Source: a virus | Direction: 5' to 3' (one strand) | IMG/VR virus record: IMGVR_UViG_3300031972_002589 | Coordinates: 1-27,277 of that record | Length of the DNA: 27,277 bases | In this document: positions 1-8,004 of the stretch, one piece after another | How positions within the stretch are numbered: position 1 is the first letter of the stretch | How the letters are laid out: each line of letters starts with the position of its first letter | Position numbers and translations under genes: made by a program | Notes under the pieces: model-generated | Told to the model about the DNA's origin: nothing | Seen by the model: only the letters and a program-made list of their open reading frames with translations | The model's database searches: none

Positions 1-75
1 GCCGACGGGCGCCTGCGCAGGAAGCGGCCCGGCGCCGGCAACCGTCTGCTGCTCGTAGAAGGGGATGCGGACCAT
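1..75 (-). CDS. Virion protein, N-terminal fragment (cut by window edge)
   Basis: The start ATG lies at 73-75 and the frame stays open to base 1, giving 25 residues that begin MVRIPFYEQQTVAGAG. The ATG overlaps the stop of the gp14-like gene upstream (ATGA). In T7-like virion gene order the gene after the gp14-like protein encodes an internal virion or core protein, so a structural role is likely. The visible part is too short to assign a family. Confidence 0.6.
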   Translation of the reverse strand, partial: MVRIPFYEQQTVAGAGPLPAQAPVG

Positions 76-626
76 CAGATGCCCCCCACGCCGCGGCCGG
101 AGGAGGCCTCCCGGAGCCCCCGGCCGTAGGTCGATCCCCCGGCCGGAGCGCCTGGCGCAGCGCCCGGCCCGGCCGACATGCCAGCGACTGTCGCCGCCGT
201 CGTCAGCAGCGTCCCGACCGCCTCCATCTTGCCCTGATAGGCGGCAAGGCGCCCCTCGTACTGCGCCATCTTCGATCGCTGCCGCAGGCCGCGGGCGTTG
301 AGGTATCCTTCATAGGCCGCGTTCAGGGAGTCGAGCTCGATGTTGGCGGCTGTATCGCCGATCACGTCCAGGGGCGAGCCGGACGCCGTGACGCCAGACT
401 TCGCGAAGGCGGCTTCCTGCTGCCCGATGATCCGCTCGCCCTGCCGGCGGCGCAGCTCCATCTCGGCAAGCCCCTGCTGCTGGGCGGCGAAGGACTGCCG
501 CTTGAGGGCGTTGGCGTTGTAGTTCGCGGCGTCCTTGGCCGACTGCCCCGCCTGATACTGGCTATAGGCCTGGAAGCCGCCGGAGACGGCCGCAAGTGCG
601 GCGGGGATAGCGACTGCCCACGTCAT
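75..626 (-). CDS. Internal virion protein, T7 gp14-like
   Basis: The product has 183 residues, starting MTWAVAIPAALAAVSGGFQA. An N-terminal hydrophobic, Ala/Gly-rich segment (about residues 3-18) is followed by a long Gln/Ala/Arg-rich helical region and a second Ala/Gly-rich hydrophobic stretch near residues 145-165. It ends in a Gly-rich tail. This pattern, with the central GERIIGQQEAAFAKSGV segment, is typical of podovirus core proteins of the T7 gp14 family, which are ejected into the cell envelope to form part of the DNA channel. The start at 626 gives an ATGA overlap with the gene before it. Longer versions of the frame read into that gene and were rejected. The family call rests on composition, segment similarity and gene order. 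Confidence 0.72.
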   Translation of the reverse strand: MTWAVAIPAALAAVSGGFQAYSQYQAGQSAKDAANYNANALKRQSFAAQQQGLAEMELRRRQGERIIGQQEAAFAKSGVTASGSPLDVIGDTAANIELDSLNAAYEGYLNARGLRQRSKMAQYEGRLAAYQGKMEAVGTLLTTAATVAGMSAGPGAAPGAPAGGSTYGRGLREASSGRGVGGI

Positions 627-1027
627 GCGCACACCCTCGCCATCATGAAGTGATCCTCGCCGCCGGGGCCGAACGCCCGGAGCACGCCCTCGAACTCGAA
701 CCCGAAGCGGGCGAGCAGCCGGAAGGCCGGCTCGTCGGCCGCCTGCACCGTCGCCTGCACCCGCCGGAAGCGGCCCTGCAACTGCTGCAGGTAGCGCCAC
801 GTCAGCAACGCCACGAGCCGTTCGCGCCCTGGCGCCGCTGGCCCCTGCGCAATCCAGACCTCGGCCGTACCCGGCCAGAACGGCACGGCACCGCCGGCCA
901 TGATCGGGCAGCCGCTGTCGTCGACCGCACACCAGGAGGCGCCATCGACCAGCAGCCGTTCCGCTATGGTCCCGGCGTCCGGCGCCGTCGCCTCGAGCAG
1001 CGCCGCAGTCAGGGGGACCACCCTCAT
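623..1027 (-). CDS. GNAT-like virion-associated protein, T7 gp13-position
   Basis: The product has 134 residues, starting MRVVPLTAALLEATAPDAG. It has the layout of the small GNAT-fold proteins found between the tail nozzle gene and the gp14-like gene in many podoviruses. There is a strand around AVDDSGCPIMAGGAV, a helix around RERLVALLTWRYLQQLQ, and a C-terminal AFRLLARFGFEFEGVLRAFG that resembles the last GNAT motif. The usual acetyl-CoA pyrophosphate-binding loop is not clearly present, so it may be a structural or chaperone homologue instead of an active enzyme. It overlaps both neighbours by ATGA, so it belongs to the tail cluster. Confidence 0.6.
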   Translation of the reverse strand: MRVVPLTAALLEATAPDAGTIAERLLVDGASWCAVDDSGCPIMAGGAVPFWPGTAEVWIAQGPAAPGRERLVALLTWRYLQQLQGRFRRVQATVQAADEPAFRLLARFGFEFEGVLRAFGPGGEDHFMMARVCA

Positions 1028-3924
1028 GGTCCGTCCGAGCCCGAGACTTCCCAGGCGACGGATAGCAGCGTGAAGGGCAGAGGGTCGGTCTGGCCGACGT
1101 AATAGCTCGTCTCGCGGCCGACCGGCCCCTCGGGCGTGATCTGGATCACCGCGGTCTGCAGCGGCGAGCCCGCCGTCATGGCGTCGCCCGGCAGCCGCAC
1201 GGCGATCGATCGCAACCGGTCCAGGCTCGGGCCGGCGAAGACGCCGACGCAGCGATGCAGCCGCGCCAGCACGTTCGATACCCGCTTCAGTTTGCCCTGC
1301 GCGTCGCCGCCGGCCGTGCCGGCATTGAGCGGCATCGGGGCGACCGCCGAGCGGTAGCCGAAGCCGACGTGGACAACTCCGGCGAAGCGGTCCAGCGTGA
1401 TCGCCCCGCCCGCGCTCACGACCTTGTCGGCATGGGTGGCGCCATCGGCGCAGATCGTGACCGTCTCCCCGGCGAGGTGCGTGGCGCCGCTGACGCTGTC
1501 GACCGCCAGTGCCCACGAGCCCTGCGCGATTGCGGACGTCGACGCGAAGGCGGTCTCTATCGTCGCGGTCACGGCCGTCGCCGAGGAATACCCCGTGATC
1601 AAGGCGGCCCCGCCGCCGGACACCAGCAGCTTGCCGACGTCGCCCGGCGAGAAAACCCCAGGGTTCGCCGTGAAGGTGACCCCCGTTCCCGTGGTCGCCC
1701 CAGGCGTCAGCGTCGCCGCAAGGCGGCCGTCATAGGTCAGGCCGCTGTCGACGAAGAAGCCGTCCTCGGCAAGCGCGTCCTCGGCGAACGGCGGCTCCAT
1801 CCGTTCGATGTAGCGCTTCGTCGCGCCGTCGATCGTGCGGCGAACCAGCAGCCAGAGATCGGTACGGCCGGCGCTCGACGGGATGACGCAGATGCTCTCG
1901 ACGACGGCACCGCTGCCGCCGAGGCTGTGCCGCGCCCAGCCCTGCACGGCTTCCTCCGGCAGGTAGGTGAAGGATCGGACGTCGCCCGCCGTGGTCAAGA
2001 CCCAGAGCAGGCCGTCTTGCTGCGGCGACCACGCCAGATCCGCAACGCCGTCCTGCAGGAGGTGTTCTGCGAGCAGGGAGATGTTCGGGGAGACGTAGCC
2101 GTCGAGCTCGTAGCGGTAGGAGATCGAGTGAATCTTCTTGCTCTCGCGCTGGGCGAAGAGGATCGAATTGAAGGCGCGCACCGGGGGCAGATCCTTGCTG
2201 CCGATCTCCGTCTGCGGCCGGATGAAGACGTTCGTCGGGCTCAGCGCGCGGTCCGTTCCGCCGGTCATCGAGAATTCCGGCCCGGACGTGCCGATCAGCA
2301 GTTCGCGCGTCGGCTCTATCCAGCGGATGGCGTTGACCCTGCCCGACGAGATCGTGAAGGTGACCCCGTCGCTGTCCAGGCTGCCCGGCGTGAACGTCTC
2401 GATGTTGCCGCTCTGGCTGCCCCATACGGTCTGCGGCTGAGCCGTGCTCCGCGCCGCGACAAGGCGCTGCTCGTAGAAGGCCGCCAGCGCTGGCCAGCCG
2501 CTGACCCCGCTCCAGGCGCCTTCCCGCCACTTCTTCGTCGCCGTCGTAGCCCCGAAGGTGGCCCCGACCTCGGCGACCACGGCCGTCTCGCTGCTGTAGG
2601 CCGTGACCCTGCACCACCCGTCCGTCGACCCGGTCGGGGTGGAGATCTGCGCCAACACGGTGCCGCTGGAGAAGTCACCGGTCTTAACGCCGAGCCGGTA
2701 ATAGACGTCCTGCCCCACGGTCGCGTCGGTGATCGACTTGCCCGTGCTGCCGGTGTAGCTCTCGACGTCGACCCAGGAGGACCCCCCGTCATAGGAACGC
2801 TGCAGCGTGACGGTCGCCGTGAAGGTACCGTTGACGATCACGTTGACGACGCGGGTCTCCGTGGTGGCGCCGGACACCTTGATCTCGTCGGTGAAGTTGT
2901 CCTCGGCCGTGACCGATGCCGATTCCGTCGCCCCCTCGTGGGTGAGGCGCCAGACCGAATTGAGGTGGCCGGGCTCGAACAGCGGCTCGGACGCCGTCAG
3001 CGTGACCGAGCCCGACGTGCCGGAAGGCGTCAGGGTCACGTCGCCGAGGTTGGCGTCGAGATAGGGGCCGTCCTGCCAGTTCACCCGCTCCAGAGACCAG
3101 GACCGCAGGCCGTAGCGCAGCAGCTTGTGCGGCGCGTGGCTGGGATGCAGCAGATAGAGGACGTCGGCGCTCTGCGTCCACCGCAGCGCCGCCAGATCGG
3201 CCGTCGCGTAGGGGGTCGAGATCTGCACGGCGGCACCGGAGATCACGGCGACGGCATCGACGGACCGGGTGAAGACCGTCTCGTGCCGGAATTCGAGATA
3301 GAAGGGCGAGGCATCGGGCGTGAAGGCGATGGCGTGCCAACCCTCCCCGCAGGCCCGGTCCTCCATCAGTTCCTCGCCGCCGGCCGTCGACCCGACCCGC
3401 ACCGACAGCGGGCCGTTCGTGACCCGGAAGCGCACGACGTGCTCAGTCCCGGTCGACGTCGTCGTGACAGCCTGACGGGCCGCCGCGGTATCGCCTGCGG
3501 AGCCGACCAGATTGAGCCACGCGTTCGTGGCGTCCCAGGCGATGGCCCCGGCGCCGCTGCTGGCGTCGGTCCACCCTGTGATGCCGGCCGCGAAATCGCC
3601 ATTGGTGATCGTTGCCGACACCGTCGGTGCATCGGTGCGGACATCGTCGCGCCAGAAGACCACGGCGGCGTTGCCGAACTCCAGCACGTGCGCCTGCTCG
3701 GCCGAGAACTCGAAGGGCACCAGCCGGCCGGCGGCGCTGTGGCTGAGGCTGTCGCCTAGATAGCGGGTCCCGCTGCGCCGGGTGACGCCGCCCAGCGGGA
3801 ACATGATCATGTTCTCCAGCCACGTGCAGGCGTTCACGTAGCGGTCGAGATCAGTCCGGCTCTTGAGCCGCGACGACCACTCCCCGGCCGTGAAATTGCT
3901 CTGATAGACGGTCTGGCGCGGCAT
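1024..3924 (-). CDS. Tail nozzle / tail tubular protein B (T7 gp12-like)
   Basis: The product has 966 residues. The N-terminus (TAGEWSSRLKSRTDLDRYVNA, then LENMIMFPLGGVTRRSGTRY) is the signature of the large tail proteins of podoviruses that share the gp12/nozzle position. The signature consists of a region rich in R/L/D, then 'LENxIxxPxGGxxRRxGTR'. The rest is Thr/Ser/Gly-rich beta structure, with segments such as RQAVTTTSTGTEHVV and a section QTEIGSKDLPPVRAFNSILFAQR that is also conserved in these proteins. It follows the gp11-like gene (ATGA overlap), as in T7. The product should close the tail tip and mediate channel gating. The start at 3924 replaces an unlikely 53-codon upstream extension that reads into the neighbour. 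Confidence 0.78.
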   Translation of the reverse strand: MPRQTVYQSNFTAGEWSSRLKSRTDLDRYVNACTWLENMIMFPLGGVTRRSGTRYLGDSLSHSAAGRLVPFEFSAEQAHVLEFGNAAVVFWRDDVRTDAPTVSATITNGDFAAGITGWTDASSGAGAIAWDATNAWLNLVGSAGDTAAARQAVTTTSTGTEHVVRFRVTNGPLSVRVGSTAGGEELMEDRACGEGWHAIAFTPDASPFYLEFRHETVFTRSVDAVAVISGAAVQISTPYATADLAALRWTQSADVLYLLHPSHAPHKLLRYGLRSWSLERVNWQDGPYLDANLGDVTLTPSGTSGSVTLTASEPLFEPGHLNSVWRLTHEGATESASVTAEDNFTDEIKVSGATTETRVVNVIVNGTFTATVTLQRSYDGGSSWVDVESYTGSTGKSITDATVGQDVYYRLGVKTGDFSSGTVLAQISTPTGSTDGWCRVTAYSSETAVVAEVGATFGATTATKKWREGAWSGVSGWPALAAFYEQRLVAARSTAQPQTVWGSQSGNIETFTPGSLDSDGVTFTISSGRVNAIRWIEPTRELLIGTSGPEFSMTGGTDRALSPTNVFIRPQTEIGSKDLPPVRAFNSILFAQRESKKIHSISYRYELDGYVSPNISLLAEHLLQDGVADLAWSPQQDGLLWVLTTAGDVRSFTYLPEEAVQGWARHSLGGSGAVVESICVIPSSAGRTDLWLLVRRTIDGATKRYIERMEPPFAEDALAEDGFFVDSGLTYDGRLAATLTPGATTGTGVTFTANPGVFSPGDVGKLLVSGGGAALITGYSSATAVTATIETAFASTSAIAQGSWALAVDSVSGATHLAGETVTICADGATHADKVVSAGGAITLDRFAGVVHVGFGYRSAVAPMPLNAGTAGGDAQGKLKRVSNVLARLHRCVGVFAGPSLDRLRSIAVRLPGDAMTAGSPLQTAVIQITPEGPVGRETSYYVGQTDPLPFTLLSVAWEVSGSDGP

Positions 3925-4484
3925 CAGTAGCGAGCCGCGACCCAGGTGAAGGCGGTCACCCGCGAGGCGGCACCATCCTCGACGCTGTCGACGCCGACGG
4001 CCTTCTTCAGCAAGCGTTCGTAGGTCTCTGCGCAGCGGTCCTGCAGGCCGGAGCTTTCCCGCAGGGAAACCGCCGTGGACCACGCCAGCCGGGCCGATAG
4101 CGCGGCGGCAAGGTGTGGCTCGTAGAGAGCGACGTCTTCGACCCGCGCAACATAGCGGATCGCGATGGCGTCCTCGTCGGTCAGCAGCTTGCCGCCCTCG
4201 ACCCGGAACAGCGCGTCCGGGTCGGTGGGCGGTGCCATGCGGATGTAGTCCGCAGGAAGCTGGAACTGGTAGTCGAAGCCGAAGGCCGGTGCCGTGACCA
4301 GCCGCGCCAGGGCCGCCCGCTGCAGCAGGCAGTTCCAGACGTGCGCCCGGAAGACGTAGTCCCGAGCGTCAGGCCACATCTCTCCCAGCGTCTCGGCGAG
4401 GATCGAGTCTTCGTCGGTCGACGTGATCCGTTCCCGGCCGAGGTGATAGCAGGCCTGGTTCCAGATCGAGAGAAGCGTGGCCAT
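3924..4484 (-). CDS. Tail tubular protein A (T7 gp11-like, head-tail adaptor)
   Basis: The product has 186 residues, starting MATLLSIWNQACYHLGRERI. The N-terminal 'N.A..LG...I.S..EDS..A......W.DARDYVFRAHVWN' pattern, and the later FDYQFQLPADYIRM, match the tail tubular protein A family. In T7 this protein forms the dodecameric ring between the portal and the nozzle. Near its C-terminus lies RLAWSTAVSLRESSGLQDRCAETYERLL, another typical helical segment. The gene lies between the small 122-residue gene and the nozzle gene, with a 1-base TGATG-type junction to the latter. Confidence 0.82.
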   Translation of the reverse strand: MATLLSIWNQACYHLGRERITSTDEDSILAETLGEMWPDARDYVFRAHVWNCLLQRAALARLVTAPAFGFDYQFQLPADYIRMAPPTDPDALFRVEGGKLLTDEDAIAIRYVARVEDVALYEPHLAAALSARLAWSTAVSLRESSGLQDRCAETYERLLKKAVGVDSVEDGAASRVTAFTWVAARY

Positions 4485-4493
4485 TGGCCTGCC

Positions 4494-4862
4494 TCACGCC
4501 GCGGCAGGCAGCTTGGGAGGTCGGCCGCGGCGCGGGGGCGGGTCCTCCGCGCTCTCCCCCGCCTCGGGATGCGGGAAGGACAGGAAGGCCATGGCGCCGG
4601 CCCGGATCATCTCCGCTTCGGAGAGGCACCGGAACCGGATCACGCCCTCGGACAGGGATTCGGCGACCACGGCCGTCACCTGCAGCCCCTTGCCGAGGTT
4701 GGCGAAGATCAGGACGACGTCGTCCACCCGCAGCTTGACCGTTGCCCCGCGCCAGTACTCCGGCTTGGAGACGATCGAGGCCTCGTCGTCGGTCTGGTAG
4801 ATCCAGACGCCGACGCGCGACGTATGGCCGACGGACACAAGGTCGGTGATGCGAAAAGGCAT
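4494..4862 (-). CDS. Hypothetical phage protein with C-terminal AT-hook-like motif
   Basis: The product has 122 residues, starting MPFRITDLVSVGHTSRVGVW. No enzyme family is recognised. The first 100 residues look like a compact alpha/beta domain (VKLRVDDVVLIFANLGKG). Residues 111-117, RRGRPPK, fit the AT-hook core (basic-G-R-P-basic) and follow an acidic, Pro-rich linker. The gene sits between the head accessory gene and tail tube A, nine bases before the latter, so a virion or assembly role is likely. The AT-hook reading is by motif only, and short basic tails can match by chance. Confidence 0.65.
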   Translation of the reverse strand: MPFRITDLVSVGHTSRVGVWIYQTDDEASIVSKPEYWRGATVKLRVDDVVLIFANLGKGLQVTAVVAESLSEGVIRFRCLSEAEMIRAGAMAFLSFPHPEAGESAEDPPPRRGRPPKLPAAA

Positions 4863-4900
4863 GGGTGGCCTCGCTTGCTGCAGATCGGATGGGGGAAGGA

Positions 4901-4928
4901 CGGGCGGCGAGCCGGAGCCCGCCGCCCG
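4901..4928 (-). terminator. Strong hairpin between head and tail genes
   Basis: A perfect 9-bp inverted repeat (CGGGCGGCG at 4901-4909, CGCCGCCCG at 4920-4928) with a 10-nt loop lies just after the stop of the 4941 gene. On the minus strand it is followed by TCCTTCCCCC and not a T run, so it is a weak or Rho-assisted terminator, or an mRNA 3'-end stabiliser. Confidence 0.45.
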
Positions 4929-4940
4929 TTGAGACGGCCG

Positions 4941-5552
4941 TCAGCCGGTGACGGAGATGACCGCGGTCCAGCCGACCTTGCGGGTACCGCCCGGCGTGCC
5001 GGAGACGACGACGGCGAGGTACTGTTCCGCCGTGAAGCTGTTCGCCGCCGACGGGCTGGCGCTGTCGATATCGCCCGCCGCGGAGCCGGACTGTGCGATG
5101 GTGATGGCGCCGCCGGTGATATCGGTGGTGCCGATCTTGAAGGTGCACACCGCGTCGTTGGTCGTGACGGCGCCCGCCTTCAGGACGGTCCGCAGTTCGG
5201 TGATCGTGCCGGCGAAGCCGAACGGCGAAAGCTGGTAGGTGCCGTTCGTCGCCTCGAACTCGCCGCTCAGCACCACCTGGTTGTAATAGTTGATGGTGAC
5301 GTTCGACTGCACCGCGGTCGTGACCGTGGTTGCCCCATCGGCCGAGGTGACGACGAGCACACCGGCAACCGGAGTCCCGTCGGTGTCCCCCGACACGATG
5401 ATGAGATCGCCCTTCTTGAAGTAGATATAGGCGTCGTCGAAGTAACCGCTGTCGTCGATCGCGGACAGCAGGTCGTTGGACTTGTAGGCGAAGATGCCGT
5501 TGCCTTCGGAGAAGGACGCGACCTGCCGGAAGCCCTGCGCAGAGTCGGCCAG
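4941..5552 (-). CDS. Head/capsid accessory protein with no standard start codon
   Basis: Reading from CTG at 5552 gives 203 residues, beginning LADSAQGFRQVASFSEGNGI and continuing through DDSGYFDDAYIYFKKGDLII. This resembles the structural or decoration-type proteins encoded directly after the major capsid gene in many podoviruses and siphoviruses ('RLADS.QGFR...A..GYF..A...L..GD.I'). The conserved frame runs back to a TGA at 5595-5597 without any ATG, GTG or TTG. The first standard start in frame is a GTG at 5396, which would delete about 50 conserved residues. AAGGA lies 8 nt before the CTG. The ATG at 5560 is one base out of frame; one inserted G there would give M-A-R-L-A-D-S. So either a CTG start, a frameshift or a lost base is involved. 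The coding frame is certain; the start is not. Confidence 0.7.
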   Translation of the reverse strand: MADSAQGFRQVASFSEGNGIFAYKSNDLLSAIDDSGYFDDAYIYFKKGDLIIVSGDTDGTPVAGVLVVTSADGATTVTTAVQSNVTINYYNQVVLSGEFEATNGTYQLSPFGFAGTITELRTVLKAGAVTTNDAVCTFKIGTTDITGGAITIAQSGSAAGDIDSASPSAANSFTAEQYLAVVVSGTPGGTRKVGWTAVISVTG

Positions 5553-5615
5553 TCTAGCATTCCTTGCGATTGGAGGGGCGGAGAGGCCGGCCGCTCAGGC
5601 CGACCCGTCCGGCCG

Positions 5616-6458
5616 TCAGGTCGGCAGCGCCGCGGTGTCGTCCACGCGGATCTCGACCACGCCCGTGCCGTCGATCAGGCAGGCGCCCATCGACATCATG
5701 TTGTTGACCAGGAAGGCCGCGAGCGTGTTCTCGTAGGTGATCACGGTCTGCACCTGCGAGCCGTAGGCCATGCCGCAGGAATCGTGGTGCCAGATGTAGC
5801 AGTCACGATCGTCGGAGCTCGCCAGGGGCAGGCCGGTGTGCATCACCCAGTTGACGCCCAGCCACCGCTTGGGAAGCTGGCCGGTCTGGTAGGGCAGCGA
5901 GTCCGGCCCGACCTTGTCCGCGTCCTGGAACTCGTCGTAGGTCATGAGATGCGCCCAGGCGTTGGGGCTGACCGCGCCCCAGAGCATCCCGTCGTTGGGG
6001 ACATCGTTGCTGTAGAGGGTATCCAGGGCGCTCAGGATGAGGTTCCGGGTGATGCCGGTGGAGTAGTCCCCGACGAACAGCGACGTCTGCGACAGCGCGT
6101 TGTCGATGATGAAGCTGTCGGCGGTGCGCCCGAGGGCAAAGGCCCCGTTGCGGACCACAACAGACCGCTCGTCGTGGTAGATCTTGAGCTCGTCGAGCTT
6201 GTCGATCGTGTCCGCGGCGTAGCGGTCGTTCAGCACGCACTCCACGGGAGTGTGGCTGATGTTCATCAGCGGCACCTGCCCGCCGCGGGTTTTCGGCGCG
6301 GCCGTGCCCTTGCCGGAGACGGGGAAGGTCGTGGACTTGCCGGTGATCGGACCCTTCGTCCGAACCCCCTGCATGAGAAGGGCGCCCTGTCGCTGGAAGG
6401 CGACATGCACCTCGGACTCGTACTGACGTACGAAGACGTCATCGATATCGACGGACAT
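5616..6458 (-). CDS. Major capsid protein
   Basis: The product has 280 residues, starting MSVDIDDVFVRQYESEVHVA. It is a HK97-fold capsid protein of the podovirus type. An early 'F..EV...FQ..GALL...VRTK....G.S..FPV.GKG.A..' segment is followed by NISHTPVECVLNDRYAADTI and a C-terminal ENTLAAFLVNNMMSMGACLI. The length is somewhat short for the family. The start is preceded by AGAAGGA, a good ribosome binding site about 9 nt away. It is separated from the scaffold genes by a terminator and a leader of about 200 nt, which suggests its own expression control. Confidence 0.88.
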   Translation of the reverse strand: MSVDIDDVFVRQYESEVHVAFQRQGALLMQGVRTKGPITGKSTTFPVSGKGTAAPKTRGGQVPLMNISHTPVECVLNDRYAADTIDKLDELKIYHDERSVVVRNGAFALGRTADSFIIDNALSQTSLFVGDYSTGITRNLILSALDTLYSNDVPNDGMLWGAVSPNAWAHLMTYDEFQDADKVGPDSLPYQTGQLPKRWLGVNWVMHTGLPLASSDDRDCYIWHHDSCGMAYGSQVQTVITYENTLAAFLVNNMMSMGACLIDGTGVVEIRVDDTAALPT

Positions 6459-6654
6459 GCGTCGGATTCCTTCTGATTCGGTGAAGGCCGGCGTCGTCCG
6501 GTTGGCCGCTGATGCGGGCCGTCTGGCTCTGGCGTTGGGGAAGCTGTCTTTCGGCCGGGCCGCGGCTGCGGTTGTCGGGCCGGGTTGGGGAAGCCGATGA
6601 CGGCGGGCGGGTTGGTCGGCGCGAGGCCGGCCCGCTGGCCGCCGTCAGGGCATG
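6459..6654 (-). promoter_or_regulatory. Capsid gene leader with two copies of an 11-bp repeat
   Basis: This is the longest gene-free stretch in the window. It contains GTTGGGGAAGC twice (6534-6544 and 6584-6594, 50 bp apart; on the sense strand GCTTCCCCAAC) and several GGCCGG-type inverted repeats. The capsid ribosome binding site (AAGGA) is at its left end. No sigma70-like -35/-10 pair is evident. A phage-specific promoter or a structured leader is possible because a terminator lies just upstream. Confidence 0.4.
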
Positions 6655-6675
6655 AAAAAACCGCCCGGAGGCGGC
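6655..6675 (-). terminator. Rho-independent terminator before the capsid gene
   Basis: On the minus strand CCGCC-TCCG-GGCGG (6674-6661) is followed directly by TTTTTT (6660-6655). It is the clearest intrinsic terminator in the window. It lies 8 bases after the stop of the 135-residue gene and upstream of the capsid leader. Confidence 0.8.
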
Positions 6676-6682
6676 TGTCTGG

Positions 6683-7090
6683 TCAGGTGCGCGACGAGGC
6701 GGCTCGCAGATGGAGATGACCCCAGCACCCGCCTTCCTGGATCGTCTCCAGCGGCGGCCTGTAGCCGTCAGGATTGAGTGCCCAGCCGAGGGCCTGCCGG
6801 GCGGCATACAACTGCGACCAGCGGTCGAGATCCTGCTCGTTGCTCAGGGCCTCGGTCAGTGCGTCACGCTCTGCGGCGATCGAACTGTTTCTCTCGGGCG
6901 CCGGCTGCCCAGCAATCCACCGCAGCAAGACATCCGCGGCGGAGACCGCTTCCTCTGGGGTACTCAGGTCGAACCGGTCGCAGGCCAGACGCAGAACGTC
7001 GAGAACGGTTTCTGCCGTAGGCACAAGATGCACCCCGCCGTCAGGATCGACGCGATAGAGCGGGTGGCGCTTGAGTACATCGTCGCTCAT
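6683..7090 (-). CDS. Hypothetical protein between scaffold and capsid genes
   Basis: The product has 135 residues, starting MSDDVLKRHPLYRVDPDGGV. It is acidic and helical, with no recognised catalytic motif and no membrane segment. It overlaps the scaffold gene by ATGA and is the last gene before the terminator, so it is co-expressed with portal and scaffold and may act in head assembly. Longer in-frame extensions read through the scaffold gene and are discarded. Function is unknown. Confidence 0.7.
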   Translation of the reverse strand: MSDDVLKRHPLYRVDPDGGVHLVPTAETVLDVLRLACDRFDLSTPEEAVSAADVLLRWIAGQPAPERNSSIAAERDALTEALSNEQDLDRWSQLYAARQALGWALNPDGYRPPLETIQEGGCWGHLHLRAASSRT

Positions 7091-8004
7091 CGCCCCGTCC
7101 TCCGAGCCATCCGCTCCAGGCGAACCTTCTTCTCGAAGAGCGGCCGCACCTCGGCCTGTACCGTGGCGCTGTAGTAGTCCGGTCGCTTCTGGATCTCGGC
7201 GATTCTGCTGTTCACCTGATCCAGCGTCTCGCCGCCGGCATCGCCCATCATCAGGTTGGCCTCGCCGATCTCTCGCCCGATGGCGGCGAACGCGCGGACC
7301 ATCGCCGGGTTGTTGCCCAGCTTCGTACCGTCGGCGAGCACCAGATCCTCGGCGCCCGGCGGCATGTACTGCGCGAAGGCGCGGTTGGCGATCTGGACGT
7401 TCTTCTCGAACTCGCCGGAGCCCCATTCGCGCTTGAGCTTGTCGACCTCCTGCTCGACGGCGCGGGCGGCGGTGCGCTGAGCCTCGGAGGCCTGCTCCGT
7501 GGTGGAGGCCACGAAGCGCTCGACGACGGCCTGCGCCTGCTTCTGGTTCAGCCCGGCCGCGTGAAACCACCCCGTCGCGGACTTCATGAAGTCCTTGTCG
7601 ACCTCGACCCCATCGGGGAGCTTGATGTCGTACTTGTCGGCCGAGGCGGGCCGCCCCAGGCGGTCGTAGACCTTGCCCCACTCCTCGTCCGGCGCGTCGG
7701 CGGCCGGAACCGCGAAGGACTTCCCGCGGTAGCTCTCCAGCTCCGCATAGGACTTCGCCAGGGATGCGACGTCGGAGAACTTCTCCATCCGTGGCCGCAG
7801 GTCCTCCGGCAGCATGTCGCGCCAGGACGTCGCCGCAGGCGGCGAGACCGCAGGGTCGGCCGCCGCAGGCGCAGCGTCTGGCTGGGCGGGCGCCGCAGCG
7901 GGCGCCGGGGGAGACGCGCCGGAGGCTGGCGCGGGAGCGGCTGGGGTCGCCGCCGGATCGGGTGCGGGTGCGCCGGGATTGGCCGCGGGCTGCGGGTCCG
8001 TCAT
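7087..8004 (-). CDS. Scaffolding / capsid assembly protein
   Basis: The product has 305 residues. About 60 N-terminal residues are almost only Pro, Ala, Asp and Gln, a disordered region. A domain follows around LPEDLRPRMEKFSDVASLAK, then SYAELESYRGKSFAVPAADA, 'EW.K.YD.LGRP..ADKYD.KLP.GV..D', and a charged helical C-terminus ending LFEKKVRLERMARRTGR. This is the organisation of podovirus head scaffolds in the gp9-like position. They line the prohead interior and leave before DNA packaging. Its place between portal and capsid agrees. The start at 8004 overlaps the Bbp19-like gene by ATGA. Confidence 0.85.
   Translation of the reverse strand: MTDPQPAANPGAPAPDPAATPAAPAPASGASPPAPAAAPAQPDAAPAAADPAVSPPAATSWRDMLPEDLRPRMEKFSDVASLAKSYAELESYRGKSFAVPAADAPDEEWGKVYDRLGRPASADKYDIKLPDGVEVDKDFMKSATGWFHAAGLNQKQAQAVVERFVASTTEQASEAQRTAARAVEQEVDKLKREWGSGEFEKNVQIANRAFAQYMPPGAEDLVLADGTKLGNNPAMVRAFAAIGREIGEANLMMGDAGGETLDQVNSRIAEIQKRPDYYSATVQAEVRPLFEKKVRLERMARRTGR

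Noticed and set aside
1255-3759. Open frame of 834 codons on the plus strand opposite the tail nozzle gene
   Set aside because: Antisense shadow of a GC-rich gene: Arg/Gly/Ala/Asp-rich, no motif, no ribosome binding site, and the opposite strand encodes a recognisable tail protein.
5609-5614. GGCCGG/CCGGCC inverted repeat after the capsid gene (5585-5590 with 5609-5614) as a terminator
   Set aside because: The stem is only 6 bp with an 18-nt loop and no T run follows; such pairs occur by chance in this GC-rich sequence.
4113-6476. Open frame of 787 codons on the plus strand opposite tail tube A, head accessory and capsid genes
   Set aside because: Same reason; it runs across several real genes and intergenic hairpins without any protein-like motif.
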